DNA from: Amygdalobacter nucleatus
GTDB taxonomy: Bacteria > Bacillota > Clostridia > Saccharofermentanales > Fastidiosipilaceae
NCBI RefSeq assembly: GCF_029167365.1
Contig: NZ_JARFNM010000001.1
Location: forward strand, 1 to 64,000
Reading direction: 5' to 3'
Length of the DNA: 64,000 nucleotides
In this document: one piece after another, positions 9,179 to 18,069 of the stretch
Layout: the number at the start of each line of letters is the position of its first letter
Position numbering within the stretch: position 1 is the stretch's first letter
Position numbers and translations under genes: made by a program
Notes under the pieces: generated by a model
Databases searched by the model: none
Told to the model about the DNA's origin: nothing
The model's input: the letters and a program-made list of their open reading frames with translations, nothing else

Positions 9179-9486
9179 GTTTTCCTCCTTTCATTCAGAG
9201 CATACCTGAACATCGGGTAGAACTCCATACACAGCAGTTTGCAATTACGCAACCAGCGGTAGCAACTGCATATTCTTATGTTATTTGCATCAACAAATAC
9301 AGATTTCCCTTCGGTCATCCATATCACTGTTTCAACCCTATCACAAAAACATCCATATCACTAACTCAACCCTCTGGCAGAAGCAGTTGATATGTTCTGT
9401 CGGAGCGGTTTTTGCGGTCAATTTCGCCCGCTGACGCTGACGGCCCATTGCCCGAAAATCCCGGAAATACGGCACTTTTATGCACC
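9179..9486. other. Intergenic stretch without a supported gene
   Basis: The stretch is moderately G+C-rich up to about 9480 and contains no open frame with a ribosome site. It ends at an rlmD-like 3' end (9487-9528), where base composition drops sharply, consistent with a mobile-element boundary. Confidence 0.4.
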
Positions 9487-9528
9487 TCACCGGTCAACCC
9501 GTGACATCAATACGACCGTCTCAACGTG
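9487..9528 (-). other. Detached rlmD 3' end, putative attachment-site copy (a)
   Basis: Read on the minus strand, the codons from 9528 to 9487 spell HVETVVLMSRVDR and then a stop, matching HVESVVLMSKVTS at the end of the intact rlmD (26469). Homology stops abruptly upstream of the CAC (His) codon. The 3' end of rum/rlmD-type genes is a known integration target for streptococcal conjugative elements. This copy sits at the right border of the G+C-rich recombinase-bearing segment. Confidence 0.65.
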
Positions 9529-9567
9529 GATTGAGAGAACTCCAAGTATAGCTACACTTTTTTGAGT
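9527..9567 (+). repeat. Direct repeat DR1, copy 1
   Basis: About 41 bases beginning TGGATTGAGAGAAC and ending TATAGCTACACTTTTTTGAG, matched at 11246-11285 with one small indel in the middle. The pair brackets the RelB-type antitoxin and the cadmium transporter gene. Confidence 0.6.
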
Positions 9568-9589
9568 GCACACTATGGATATTGGGTGC

Positions 9590-9625
9590 ACTTTTTAACG
9601 ATAGGAAAAGCTATCGTTAAAAAGT
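9590..9625. terminator. Perfect 15-bp stem-loop containing the TTAACGATAG motif
   Basis: ACTTTTTAACGATAG (9590-9604) and CTATCGTTAAAAAGT (9611-9625) are perfect complements around a GAAAAG loop. The stem is A/T-rich with T- and A-runs, so it could end transcription from either side. Its motif recurs at other island junctions. Confidence 0.5.
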
Positions 9626-9654
9626 TTAAGATTGGCTTAATAACAACGTTTACA

Positions 9655-9801
9655 TTACAATTGTTCCAGTTGTTTAGTCTGGTCTCTTCTCACGTAGATA
9701 ACCGCGAGTATTTGAACTTCTTTTCTACTATCATCAACACAAAAATAAACGTAATAATTTTTTACGCGTATTCTTCTAAAACCAAGTTCACACCACGGCT
9801 G
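9655..9801 (-). pseudogene. RelE/ParE-type toxin, C-terminal remnant
   Basis: Directly after the antitoxin stop, the minus strand reads CELGFRRIRVKNYYVYFCVD and then DSRKEVQILAVIYVRRDQTKQLEQL before a stop. This is the C-terminal half of a RelE/ParE-superfamily mRNA interferase (arginine-rich beta strands, then VxxVxYxRRD). Only about 48 residues remain of an expected 90-110. An in-frame TAG lies just before it, and no start codon joins it. The toxin N-terminus has been deleted while the antitoxin is intact. Confidence 0.65.
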
Positions 9802-9805
9802 CTAA

Positions 9806-10102
9806 TCAACGTCCAAGCTCTTCAAAAACATCATCTATCGGATAACTATCACCATGAACCGCCTGATCATAACCTTTAGCCACCAACGCGTTAAACGTTT
9901 TCTCATCCATATCATCTTGTGCTGGAAACGACTTTGGAATAGTAAGCGAAAATGGAATACCCTTATTAAGAATGATTTGACGATAAAACATGTCAATAGC
10001 AGTAGCCCTAGGAATTCCAATAGTTTCCAGAATCTGCTCCGCCTGCTGCTTAATATTTTCTTGTATTCTCACATTCACATTCGCACTTTTAGTAACTGCC
10101 AT
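9806..10102 (-). CDS. RelB/DinJ-family antitoxin
   Basis: The 98-aa product starts MAVTKSANVNVRIQENIK and has the ribbon-helix-helix layout of RelB/DinJ antitoxins (residues 5-50, including IGIPRATAIDMFYRQIILN), followed by the toxin-binding tail. I chose the ATG at 10100-10102 over the longer frame because the family starts here; GGAG lies about 11 bases upstream. RelB/DinJ proteins bind their own promoter and neutralise a RelE/YafQ toxin. The toxin gene downstream is only a C-terminal stub, so this antitoxin now has no intact local partner. Confidence 0.85.
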   Translation of the reverse strand: MAVTKSANVNVRIQENIKQQAEQILETIGIPRATAIDMFYRQIILNKGIPFSLTIPKSFPAQDDMDEKTFNALVAKGYDQAVHGDSYPIDDVFEELGR

Positions 10103-10313
10103 ATCAACCAATCTCCATGCACACATCGTAAAATACTGTATCGCATATTGCAACACATTTGCACGAATGGGATTTTTCGACTGTCATACACGATTTTTAT
10201 GTTCGCATTACTGCATCAGATAGCACAATGAAGCGCCGTGACGGTGGAAGCACCACTTATTTTCTCGTTTGAGTTTGAACATAAAAATAGCAGATAAAGG
10301 GAAGGAAATGAAT

Positions 10314-11356
<1,043 letters not shown>

Positions 11357-11614
11357 ATGATTAATATTCGCCCAGTTTCTGATTTAAGAAACAAATTTCC
11401 AGAAGTAGAAGAAATAGTTATAAATTCAAATACACCCGTATTCCTTACAAAAAATGGTTATGGAACTATGGTTCTAATGAGCATCAAACAATACTCCACT
11501 CTCACTGACGACATTGAAAGAAAACTCGACGAAGCAGATACTTTTGCCGCAAACACTTCTACGCGTCTTTCTAAAGATGATGTCTTTGATAGCGCAAGGA
11601 GAAGGATTAATTAA
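11357..11614 (+). CDS. Phd/YefM-family antitoxin
   Basis: The 85-aa product begins MINIRPVSDLRNKFPEVEEI and contains the PVFLTKNGYGTMVLMSI strand typical of the Phd/YefM fold (residues 1-55), with a charged toxin-binding tail. AAGGAGG stands nine bases before the ATG. Family members autoregulate and block RelE/ParE- or YoeB-type toxins encoded just downstream. Here the downstream frame is only a C-terminal toxin stub. It is the second antitoxin within 2 kb that has kept its gene while losing its toxin. Confidence 0.85.
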   Translation: MINIRPVSDLRNKFPEVEEIVINSNTPVFLTKNGYGTMVLMSIKQYSTLTDDIERKLDEADTFAANTSTRLSKDDVFDSARRRIN

Positions 11615-11616
11615 CA

Positions 11617-11742
11617 CGAGAACACCCCTACTACAGGATTAGCGTACGCAACTTTTCTGTTTTTTACGTTGTCATCGACGACACTATGGAAGTGCGCAGA
11701 CTTCTATATTCAAAACGAAATATTGACGCACTACTGGAATAA
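11617..11742 (+). pseudogene. RelE/ParE-type toxin, C-terminal remnant
   Basis: Immediately after the antitoxin stop, a plus-strand frame reads EHPYYRISVRNFSVFYVVID, then DTMEVRRLLYSKRNIDALLE and TAA. The RIxVxNFxVFYxV and RRLLYSxR strands match the C-terminal half of RelE/ParE toxins. About 40 residues remain. No start codon or N-terminal helices are present, so the toxin is not functional. Confidence 0.7.
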
Positions 11743-11843
11743 CTATTCCTAATGACTATCATTATTATGCTAGCGAGTATTGAAAAGGCTATCGTTAAAA
11801 GGTTTAAGATTGGCTTGATAGCTTGATTTTTGAGCATAAAAAT

Positions 11844-11867
11844 AGCCTAGAGGAACTCCCCTAGGCT
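11844..11867 (-). terminator. Intrinsic terminator on the minus strand
   Basis: A 10-bp stem (AGCCTAGAGG / CCCCTAGGCT, one mismatch) with a 4-base loop, followed on the minus strand by TATTTTTATG. It lies downstream of the recombinase remnant at 11908. Confidence 0.6.
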
Positions 11868-11907
11868 GACTTTTGTAACATTTCAAACGCTCACATTCTT
11901 TTGGCTT

Positions 11908-12297
11908 TTACGATGCCCTTTCAATATCCACACTAATCTCTGATTTAAAAGTTACGCTGAACCTGTCCTCGTAAACTTTTATTTTCTTGATGTACTTTCT
12001 TACCAGCTTCTCGTCATACTCACTAATATCGTGACGCTCACTTTTCAAAAAATCTTCCATTTCTCTGATTCGTCTTTTAGCATCTTCTTGACCTGCTTTT
12101 TCTATAAGAAGCTGCTGTTTCTTACCTTTAAGCTCATCAATCTCATCAGCTATTTTCGTGTAGTCTTTTTTAGCTTTAAGCAAGGTTAGTAGTATCGCTT
12201 GTTTATCTGCAATTCTTTTATCAACCATTTCAATCTCGTTTAAATTATTGCCCGCGATAATTTCTCTAATATTATTCTTCAACGTATCCAATACTTC
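11908..12297 (-). pseudogene. Serine recombinase, C-terminal coiled-coil remnant
   Basis: About 130 residues remain: a coiled coil (residues 20-90 of the remnant; IADEIDELKGKKQQLLIEKA) and the family's terminal strand motif VYEDRFSVTFKSEISVDIE. This ends like the recombinases at 4893 and 8419. The catalytic, recombinase and zinc-ribbon domains are missing, and similarity ends at about 12297. It is A/T-richer than the recombinase cluster at 5-8 kb, so it derives from a different element. Confidence 0.7.
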
Positions 12298-12370
12298 ATC
12301 CGATTACCCTAACTAATCACCGGCTAAACAGGACGGACATTGAGCCTAACTTTAAGATTCATAAAAAGAA

Positions 12371-12404
12371 GTGACTATTACTGACAGAGATCAGTAATAG
12401 TCAC
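12371..12404 (-). terminator. Intrinsic terminator, perfect 14-bp stem
   Basis: GTGACTATTACTGA (12371-12384) pairs perfectly with 12391-12404. On the minus strand it is followed by CTTCTTTTTAT. It lies 42 bp beyond the stop of the small membrane protein gene at 12447. Confidence 0.75.
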
Positions 12405-12446
12405 CCAACGTGAGATATTCAACTATTGACTTGAACCAAACAAAAT

Positions 12447-12626
12447 TCAATCAGTCTTTCGAAGGACAGTCTTAAGCGAGATCACTGTGACACCAATAAC
12501 AAAAGAGGTAAAACCAATTCTAATAGCAAGTGTGCCATCCCATATTAAGGCAACCAGCATCGCGATTAAGGCAACCGTCAAGCCGAATGTCGCTACTTCA
12601 CGGCAAAAACGAACGAGCTTATCCAT
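12447..12626 (-). CDS. Small membrane protein
   Basis: A hydrophobic product of 59 aa (67 if the upstream GTG at 12650 is used) with two likely membrane segments. It starts MDKLVRFCREVATFG and ends KTVLRKTD. GAGGAGG lies about 11 bases before this ATG, which favours the shorter form. A strong terminator follows. I do not recognise the family, and the neighbours give no functional hint. Confidence 0.45.
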   Translation of the reverse strand: MDKLVRFCREVATFGLTVALIAMLVALIWDGTLAIRIGFTSFVIGVTVISLKTVLRKTD

Positions 12627-12708
12627 TCCCTTAAAAACCTCCTCGTGCACATACTAATAATCAGGTCTCATTTTACCTTTTGAGCTATATTTTACCACCT
12701 CACAACCT

Positions 12709-12939
12709 GGGTGCAAAGTGGGTGCACCTTTTAACGTTAACATCCTGTGCACTCGACCCCAGAGCGTCGATATCTTCCCTCATACAGCCAAACTGGGCTC
12801 AAAAACCACGCCGAGCCATCCTAAAGCCGCCGCACATTAAACTTTTTAACGATAGCCCTCACAAAACCCTGCTATACAAGGGCAAAAATGCACCCACCTA
12901 ATCAGCCTTTGACATCAATACGACAGTCTCAACTTGTTC
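12709..12939. repeat. Repeat R1, copy 1 (with rlmD-like half-sites)
   Basis: About 230 bp matching 19491-19697 at roughly 85% by eye. It begins GGGTGCAAAGTGGGTGCAC and includes TTAACGATAG. On the plus strand at 12766-12786 it encodes VDIFPHT, the stretch that precedes HVE in many RlmD proteins. It ends in a minus-strand rlmD 3' end. No other coding frame is convincing. Confidence 0.7.
12898..12939 (-). other. Detached rlmD 3' end, putative attachment-site copy (b)
   Basis: Minus-strand codons read EQVETVVLMSKAD and stop. The core from GTTGAGAC to TTGATGTCA is shared with copy (a) apart from one base. The serine-recombinase tail that begins 33 bp away (12972) is in the position expected of an integrase gene next to its attachment site. 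Confidence 0.65.
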
Positions 12940-12971
12940 ATTATTGTCCAAACTTATATTCAAGTCATCAT

Positions 12972-13774
12972 CTATAATTGGAGCTTGAAAGTAATTGATT
13001 TTAGCCATTGTCCGTTAGGTTGTTTTTCTTCATAAACTTGAATTTCAGAAATCAAAGCTGTAATTAACTGTCTACGCTCTACATCATTCATGACTTTACA
13101 GAGTTTATCAAAATAGATCAAAATCTTATATATGTTATCTCCTGTAAGTTTTTCAGCTTCAATAGTCTGTTTCTTTGCTTTCGCATCAATTAGTGATGAT
13201 TCTAATTCATCTATTTTGTCATACATACGATATAGTCTATCATCTAAATCCTGTTTCCTTCTCTTATAATGCTTATCTTCAACATCTAAATTATCTATTT
13301 CCTCAATTAGCTTAAACTTTGTAGAATGACTCTTCCTCAATTCCTTTTGGTAATTATCTATTTCTTTTTCTATTTCAGAGGTATCCACCTTCATGTTGAT
13401 TTTTTCTTGCATCATAGAAGCAAATTTCGGATTACTTACAATCTTGACAATCACCTCTGCAACAGCATCATCTAACAATTCTTCTCTAATTTGCTTACTG
13501 AATGTACACTTATGACCCCTTATCGTCTGCCTATGTTTACAACCATAGTAATAAAAATCTTTATATTTTCTTTCTTTTTCTTGGTACGCTTGTTTCCAAA
13601 CATTCCCACTCCACATATAGGGCATTTTACAATTCCAGAAATCATCTTCAACGACTTCTCTTACATGAAGCACGTCAGGCTTTTTAATATTTTCAAATAA
13701 ATCACCAACTATAAACCCTCTCCATTTTGAAGTATTAACCTTATTTAATTTTGCATTTTTAAAGTATCTGAGTT
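12972..13774 (-). pseudogene. Serine recombinase C-terminal part next to attachment-like site
   Basis: The open frame runs from about 13774 with no good start codon (GTG at 13673 is the first candidate). It encodes a degraded zinc-ribbon region (NCKMPYMWSGNVW, then YYYGCKHRQTIRGHKC), a long charged coiled coil and the terminal strand ERRQLITALISEIQVYEEK. The resolvase domain is absent. The zinc ribbon has lost one expected Cys pair. The gene ends 33 bp from rlmD-like site (b), so it is probably the relic of the integrase that used that site. Confidence 0.65.
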
Positions 13775-13878
13775 AAAAAAATTTAAGAAATTTTTAGTCA
13801 ATATTTTGTGCTTGTAAAAATTGTACAAAAAACTATAATCAATATAAAGAATTTAAAATTATGATAGGAGATAATAAA

Positions 13879-14394
13879 ATGGGCTTGTTTAATCTATTTG
13901 GTGGCAAAAAAACAGTTGAGTTAGATAAAGTAAAAAGTGATGAAAACAAAAATCGCATGAGAGAAATCTTTGATAAGCAAGTAGATAATGGTTCGGAATA
14001 TAAAATAGTTTACGCTTATTCAGAAGATATTGGTGGTGCGAATTTTGCAGTACTTCGTACTGTTTCCTATAAGTACAGAAGTTTTATACTGGGCTATAAG
14101 GAAAATGATCTAAGTTTAGTCTTTCTTGAAGTAAGCCCCGATTTAAATCAGGTTGGAGAAACACTTATCTATAAACCACAAAATGTAAAGAAAACCAATT
14201 TTACAAAGATGGTAGGTGCATATTATCTACAGTATGGAAGTTCATTCAAGAAAGAATTTTTCAACTTTTTTGTTCCTGAGACTATTGATGATATAGTTAA
14301 TCATGATTGGTATGACGAAGATACTTTTACCTACATTGACCAAAGAGAAGTACATGGCAGCTGGGTGGATTTTTGGAATAAATTTTGTAAATAA
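13879..14394 (+). CDS. Hypothetical protein (MGLFNLFGGKK start)
   Basis: The 171-aa soluble protein starts MGLFNLFGGKKTVELDKVK. I chose this ATG because AGGAG lies eight bases upstream, inside the longer frame that starts at 13861. It is rich in aromatic residues (SYKYRSFILGYKENDL; NHDWYDEDTFTYID) with alternating beta-like stretches. No catalytic motif or known fold is recognisable. The gene is strongly A/T-rich and is followed 13 bp later by a small membrane protein, so the two are probably one operon. Flanking recombinase and response-regulator remnants suggest both are cargo. Confidence 0.6.
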   Translation: MGLFNLFGGKKTVELDKVKSDENKNRMREIFDKQVDNGSEYKIVYAYSEDIGGANFAVLRTVSYKYRSFILGYKENDLSLVFLEVSPDLNQVGETLIYKPQNVKKTNFTKMVGAYYLQYGSSFKKEFFNFFVPETIDDIVNHDWYDEDTFTYIDQREVHGSWVDFWNKFCK

Positions 14395-14407
14395 AAGGTA
14401 ATTTATT

Positions 14408-14632
14408 ATGAATATGTTACCAAATTATATTTTGACTTTTATATTTACAGTATTCCTAATATATAGTTTTATAAATATTAAAGTTAAAAAAGCTAAGGTT
14501 AGCAACGGCTGCCTTTATGGAATTGGAGTTCTTATTGCAATATTATTACTTGGAATGTCTATTTATGGAATAATATTTAATATTCCATTAGGACAAGTGC
14601 AACTAATGATAGAAAATAGCTTCAATAATTAA
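14408..14632 (+). CDS. Small two-helix membrane protein
   Basis: The 74-aa product has hydrophobic segments at about residues 6-24 and 38-60, separated by a basic loop (KVKKAKVSNG). It lies 13 bp behind the preceding hypothetical gene with a weak AAAAGG site upstream. The family is not recognised. Confidence 0.5.
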   Translation: MNMLPNYILTFIFTVFLIYSFINIKVKKAKVSNGCLYGIGVLIAILLLGMSIYGIIFNIPLGQVQLMIENSFNN

Positions 14633-14646
14633 ATTAGAAACTATAA

Positions 14647-14922
14647 TTAAATTAAAGCAGTGTTACAACCCTCTATTTTCCAGTAGTCAGAACTGTTGTC
14701 AAACGGTCTAAAAAAGGGATTTCGAACAATTTGTAAAAATTCAAATCCATTTCTTTCTCCGAGCATGACATCAAGAATTATTAGATTGTATTTATTCAGT
14801 AATACATAATCTTCAATATCATCAAGGCTATATAAGTAATCCACAAAGTACCCTTCTTGTTCAAGAAATTCTTTTAGTGTCGCAACCAAGCCTTTGTCAT
14901 CTTCTATGATTAATATTTTCAA
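14647..14922 (-). pseudogene. Response-regulator receiver domain, truncated
   Basis: The frame begins MKILIIEDDKGLVATLKEFL and contains the phosphoacceptor stretch LIILDVMLGERNGFEFLQIV, the first 65 or so residues of an OmpR-type receiver. It then runs into unrelated residues and stops at 91 aa. The rest of the receiver and the DNA-binding domain are missing, and no kinase is adjacent. GGAGGGAG precedes the ATG, so a short protein could still be made. Confidence 0.75.
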
Positions 14923-15025
14923 AGTACTCCCTCCTTATATAATCTTATGTTTCTATGATTAGTATATACTAGAAAAATCAAGAGATAGTCTATATCGATT
15001 ATCTAGTTATTTTTTGAATTCATCA

Positions 15026-15163
15026 TCAACATCTATAAAATAGTTTGTAATCGCCAACGAACTCACTATCAAATGGCTTGCTTATTGCTCTTTTGAGTTC
15101 GTTGCCAGCTAGCCCTACTAAATGAACCATCTCGTCTTGCAGTATTTTCTTTAATTCTCGCAT
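15026..15163 (-). CDS. Small hypothetical protein (45 aa)
   Basis: The frame encodes MRELKKILQDEMVHLVGLAG and continues to YKLFYRC, preceded by GGGAGG at good spacing before the ATG at 15161-15163. It is amphipathic with no known motif. The strong ribosome site is the main support. Confidence 0.4.
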   Translation of the reverse strand: MRELKKILQDEMVHLVGLAGNELKRAISKPFDSEFVGDYKLFYRC

Positions 15164-15616
15164 TGACTTATCCTCCCTGTAGTCTATACATCACTCAGCC
15201 TCCGGAATAAGTCAAGCACTTATAGACCCCCTAAGAAGTAAAAGAACACCCCCTTGTATAAATCGCACACACCCCATAAAGCAAAAAAGACACCCCTAAA
15301 AAGAAAAAATCCAGCATCAATTCACGCTAGACTTTCATTCACGTTCTTCCGTTTCGCAAGCCTACAATAAGCCCTTATTTACAGTGTTCTTCTAAGCAAC
15401 AGCCACCAAACTTTGTATCATTTCCTGTAAAGTTATCTCTAGTTTCATTACGTGTTGGATACAATGAAACCTTGCCCTTGAACCCTGAAACTTTTGCTTG
15501 AAACTCTGAAACTATTTATAGGAATCCTGAAACTTTGACTTAAAGCATCATACTATTTCTTATTTAGAATAAGAAAGCTTACATCTCAAATAACACTTAA
15601 AAAATAGCATACAAAA
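15164..15616. other. Intergenic, A/T-rich; holds repeat R2 copy 1
   Basis: No supported gene. It contains several CTGAAACT-like short repeats within R2 (15439-15562) and leads into the terminator of the VWA protein gene. Confidence 0.4.
15439..15562 (+). repeat. Repeat R2, copy 1
   Basis: Shares most of its sequence with 19345-19446: it starts CTAGTTTCATTACGTGTTG, carries repeated CTGAAACT units and ends near TATTTCTTA. The two copies flank the VWA surface protein gene and the IS30 element in direct orientation. Confidence 0.6.
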
Positions 15617-15647
15617 AGATGGCTCTAACATATCGCTAGAGCCATCT
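15617..15647 (-). terminator. Intrinsic terminator of the VWA surface protein gene
   Basis: An 11-bp perfect stem (AGATGGCTCTA / TAGAGCCATCT) with a 9-base loop, followed on the minus strand by TTTTTG. It lies 38 bp beyond the stop codon. Confidence 0.8.
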
Positions 15648-15684
15648 TCTAATAAACAATGCTAGTTACTTAAAACAAGCGTGC

Positions 15685-17829
15685 TTACTTATTGTTTTCT
15701 TCCGTCATTTTCTTCTTACGAAGAATTGCAAGTCCAGCAATCGAGAAACCAAGCGCTGCAAGTAAGCCTGCAAACGATGCTGATTCACCCGTCTTAGGAA
15801 TCATGCCAATATGCTTTTCAGGCTGCGGCTGAGGAGCTGGTGTCTGAGGATTTGGCTTTAGTTCTGGAGTCGGTGGATTAGGCACTGGATCCGGTGTAGG
15901 TGTAGGTGGGTTTGGAGTTGGATCCGGATTTGGTGCCGGAGGATTCGGAGTCGGATCCGGATTTGGTACAGGATCTTTCGTGTAAACAGCGTATACAGTC
16001 ATATCACCATTAACAGTAGTTTTCCCATCAAACGCAGTACCTTTACCGTCTTCCTTCGTATTCCATTCCTTGAAGGTATAACCGGCCTTCGTTGGATTCT
16101 TCGGCATAGACTCATTAGTCAACGAATCAGTATCAATAGCCTTACCGGTTTCTACCTTTACTGTCGCATGCGTCTTATCGCCATCCTTGAAAGTAACCGT
16201 GCTGTTCATAGCTTTCACAACGTATTCCACTTGAGGAACCGGAAATGCAACATCATCACCCTGCTTACCATTAGCATCAACTGGCTTCAAAGTGGCACTC
16301 TCGTTGGTATTAAGTTTGTGAGTGCCAGCTTCTGTAGGCACATTAACCAGCTTTTCTTTGTAATTCAGCGTTACAGCCGTTTTTGGATAAACCGTCTCGT
16401 TGATTTTCAGTATAAGCTTTTCTTTGTTGCCGTCATTAGCATCGGCCTTCTTGTAGATTAGCTCATATCTATACGTGTTGTCTGCATTTTTACCAGAGCC
16501 AAAATGAGCATCGTCTTTACCAAGAGTTATATCAGTAATTTTTTCAGCGTTTAAAGTATTATTAGCAACCTTGAGGCTTAATTCTTTGACGTCATTGACA
16601 AAATCAAAATCATTACCAATATAGTCGACAACCGTTGAACCTTTTGCTACTTTTTCGAGCACTTCCTTCTTGAGCTGCTGAAAATCGGTATTAAGCTCGC
16701 CCTTATTGGAATTACGTGCGAGATACTTCAAGAATAGAGATCCATCAAAATCAGCCTTATTCTTGTAATACACGTTCATTTGGTAACCGGCTTTTACCAT
16801 TTCTTGAAACACATCATCAGCCTTCATGAAGGCAATGTCGATATTCGCTGGAGCATTGATATTAATTGGATTTGTTTTTCTAGTACCACCAAAGTATTTG
16901 TATTCGTACTGAGCCCAATTTGCATTAGCATCCTGCTCTTGTTGGCGATAGTAATCAAGATATTCACCAAGGTATTTAATACTTGGCTTAGGTTTATCCT
17001 TGTTTTCCTGTTTATTCGTATCCCTCGGCCAAGCAGTACCCATAGCATAGGAGAAGATGAAGTTCACATCAGTACCGTTAAACTTCTTCCAATCATTTTT
17101 CAGATTATATTCGCGGCTTTGATACTCCCAAATGCCACCTTGCATGTCAGTGCCGTTCGTATAGGGTGCCTGAGTTGTTGGATCGGTTTGTGCTTTAGGG
17201 TCGCCAAAAGAACGAGTGTACGGAATTTGATATGCCTTTTTCTCCCCTTCACCTTGATCTTTGCAATAAAGATACGTAGCGCCATCCGTGATTAAAATAA
17301 TATGCTTGTTTTTTGCACTGACAGACTTATCGTTATCAAGCATCTCTTTTGCGCACAAAAGTCCTGCGTGAAGATTTGTTCCTCTACCCCAAGACTTACC
17401 TAATTTGCCGGTTATAGTATCGTAGTTAGTCACAATATCTGCTAGTTCTTGTTTAGCTGATGCTATTCCAGAGAATGAAACTACACCAATTTTTATGTTC
17501 AAGCCATTCATACTGGCTTGCTTTTTTATATCTTCAAGAAATCCCTTTGCTTGAGCTGAAATTCCTTCTTGATCACTTGCACCACTCTTATCCAGCACAA
17601 ATACTATATCTTGCGCAAGTACGTCTTCCTTACCCGGGAACGACAATGAAATGTTTGTTGTTAACTTACCATCGAGTTTCGTAGCGGTTTTATTGTTTTT
17701 CTCTAATGCGTCTTGCTTAACTGTTTCCGCACTTCCATCAGCAAATGCCTGCGTAGTTCCAACCATTACACCAAACGCTACTAATGTTGCCATCAATAGA
17801 CCCATTGTCTTTTTCAATAATGCTTTCAT
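15685..17829 (-). CDS. VWA-domain cell-wall surface protein with sortase tail
   Basis: The 714-aa protein has a signal peptide (residues 1-30) and a von Willebrand A domain starting near residue 73. The MIDAS motif is D80-K-S82-G-A-S85, so the usual third-position Ser is Ala; the T and D loops are RGTNLHAG and LITDGATYL. Next come a region resembling pilin-type VWA adhesins, one InlB/Listeria-Bacteroides beta repeat (NPTKAGYTFKEWNTKEDGKG) near residue 590, and a proline-rich stalk. It ends with IPKTG (677-681), a hydrophobic span and RKKK. Sortase anchoring and adhesion to host matrix are likely. GGAGG precedes the ATG. The gene stands alone between the R2 repeats in a mobile region. Confidence 0.9.
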   Translation of the reverse strand: MKALLKKTMGLLMATLVAFGVMVGTTQAFADGSAETVKQDALEKNNKTATKLDGKLTTNISLSFPGKEDVLAQDIVFVLDKSGASDQEGISAQAKGFLEDIKKQASMNGLNIKIGVVSFSGIASAKQELADIVTNYDTITGKLGKSWGRGTNLHAGLLCAKEMLDNDKSVSAKNKHIILITDGATYLYCKDQGEGEKKAYQIPYTRSFGDPKAQTDPTTQAPYTNGTDMQGGIWEYQSREYNLKNDWKKFNGTDVNFIFSYAMGTAWPRDTNKQENKDKPKPSIKYLGEYLDYYRQQEQDANANWAQYEYKYFGGTRKTNPININAPANIDIAFMKADDVFQEMVKAGYQMNVYYKNKADFDGSLFLKYLARNSNKGELNTDFQQLKKEVLEKVAKGSTVVDYIGNDFDFVNDVKELSLKVANNTLNAEKITDITLGKDDAHFGSGKNADNTYRYELIYKKADANDGNKEKLILKINETVYPKTAVTLNYKEKLVNVPTEAGTHKLNTNESATLKPVDANGKQGDDVAFPVPQVEYVVKAMNSTVTFKDGDKTHATVKVETGKAIDTDSLTNESMPKNPTKAGYTFKEWNTKEDGKGTAFDGKTTVNGDMTVYAVYTKDPVPNPDPTPNPPAPNPDPTPNPPTPTPDPVPNPPTPELKPNPQTPAPQPQPEKHIGMIPKTGESASFAGLLAALGFSIAGLAILRKKKMTEENNK

Positions 17830-17891
17830 ATTCTCCTCCTTATCAATCTAATAATGTTCTTTTTATTGTTTTTAAAAATTGCATAAAAATA

Positions 17892-17932
17892 GGCAGGAAT
17901 ACATACCTATCCATCAGGTATACATTTCTGCC
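17892..17932. promoter_or_regulatory. Hairpin in the leader of the VWA protein gene
   Basis: Imperfect arms (GGCAGGAATACATACC / GGTATACATTTCTGCC, 13 of 16 paired) lie about 63-103 bases upstream of the start codon in an otherwise A/T-rich leader. A regulatory or transcript-stabilising role is possible but not proven. Confidence 0.35.
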
Positions 17933-18069
17933 AATTAAAAAATTCTACGTGAAAATGGACAGATCTATGCTGTCTGTCTGTCAAGGATTTTGTCAGTCTT
18001 TTATGCTAATTTTTCTTGTGCTAATTATACAAGAAAAAATCTATATTGACTAGCCTTTATATATTGTAT

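Noticed and set aside
16780-17295. 171-codon plus-strand frame opposite the VWA protein
   Set aside because: Shadow of a well-supported surface protein; hydrophobic composition results from reverse-complement codons.
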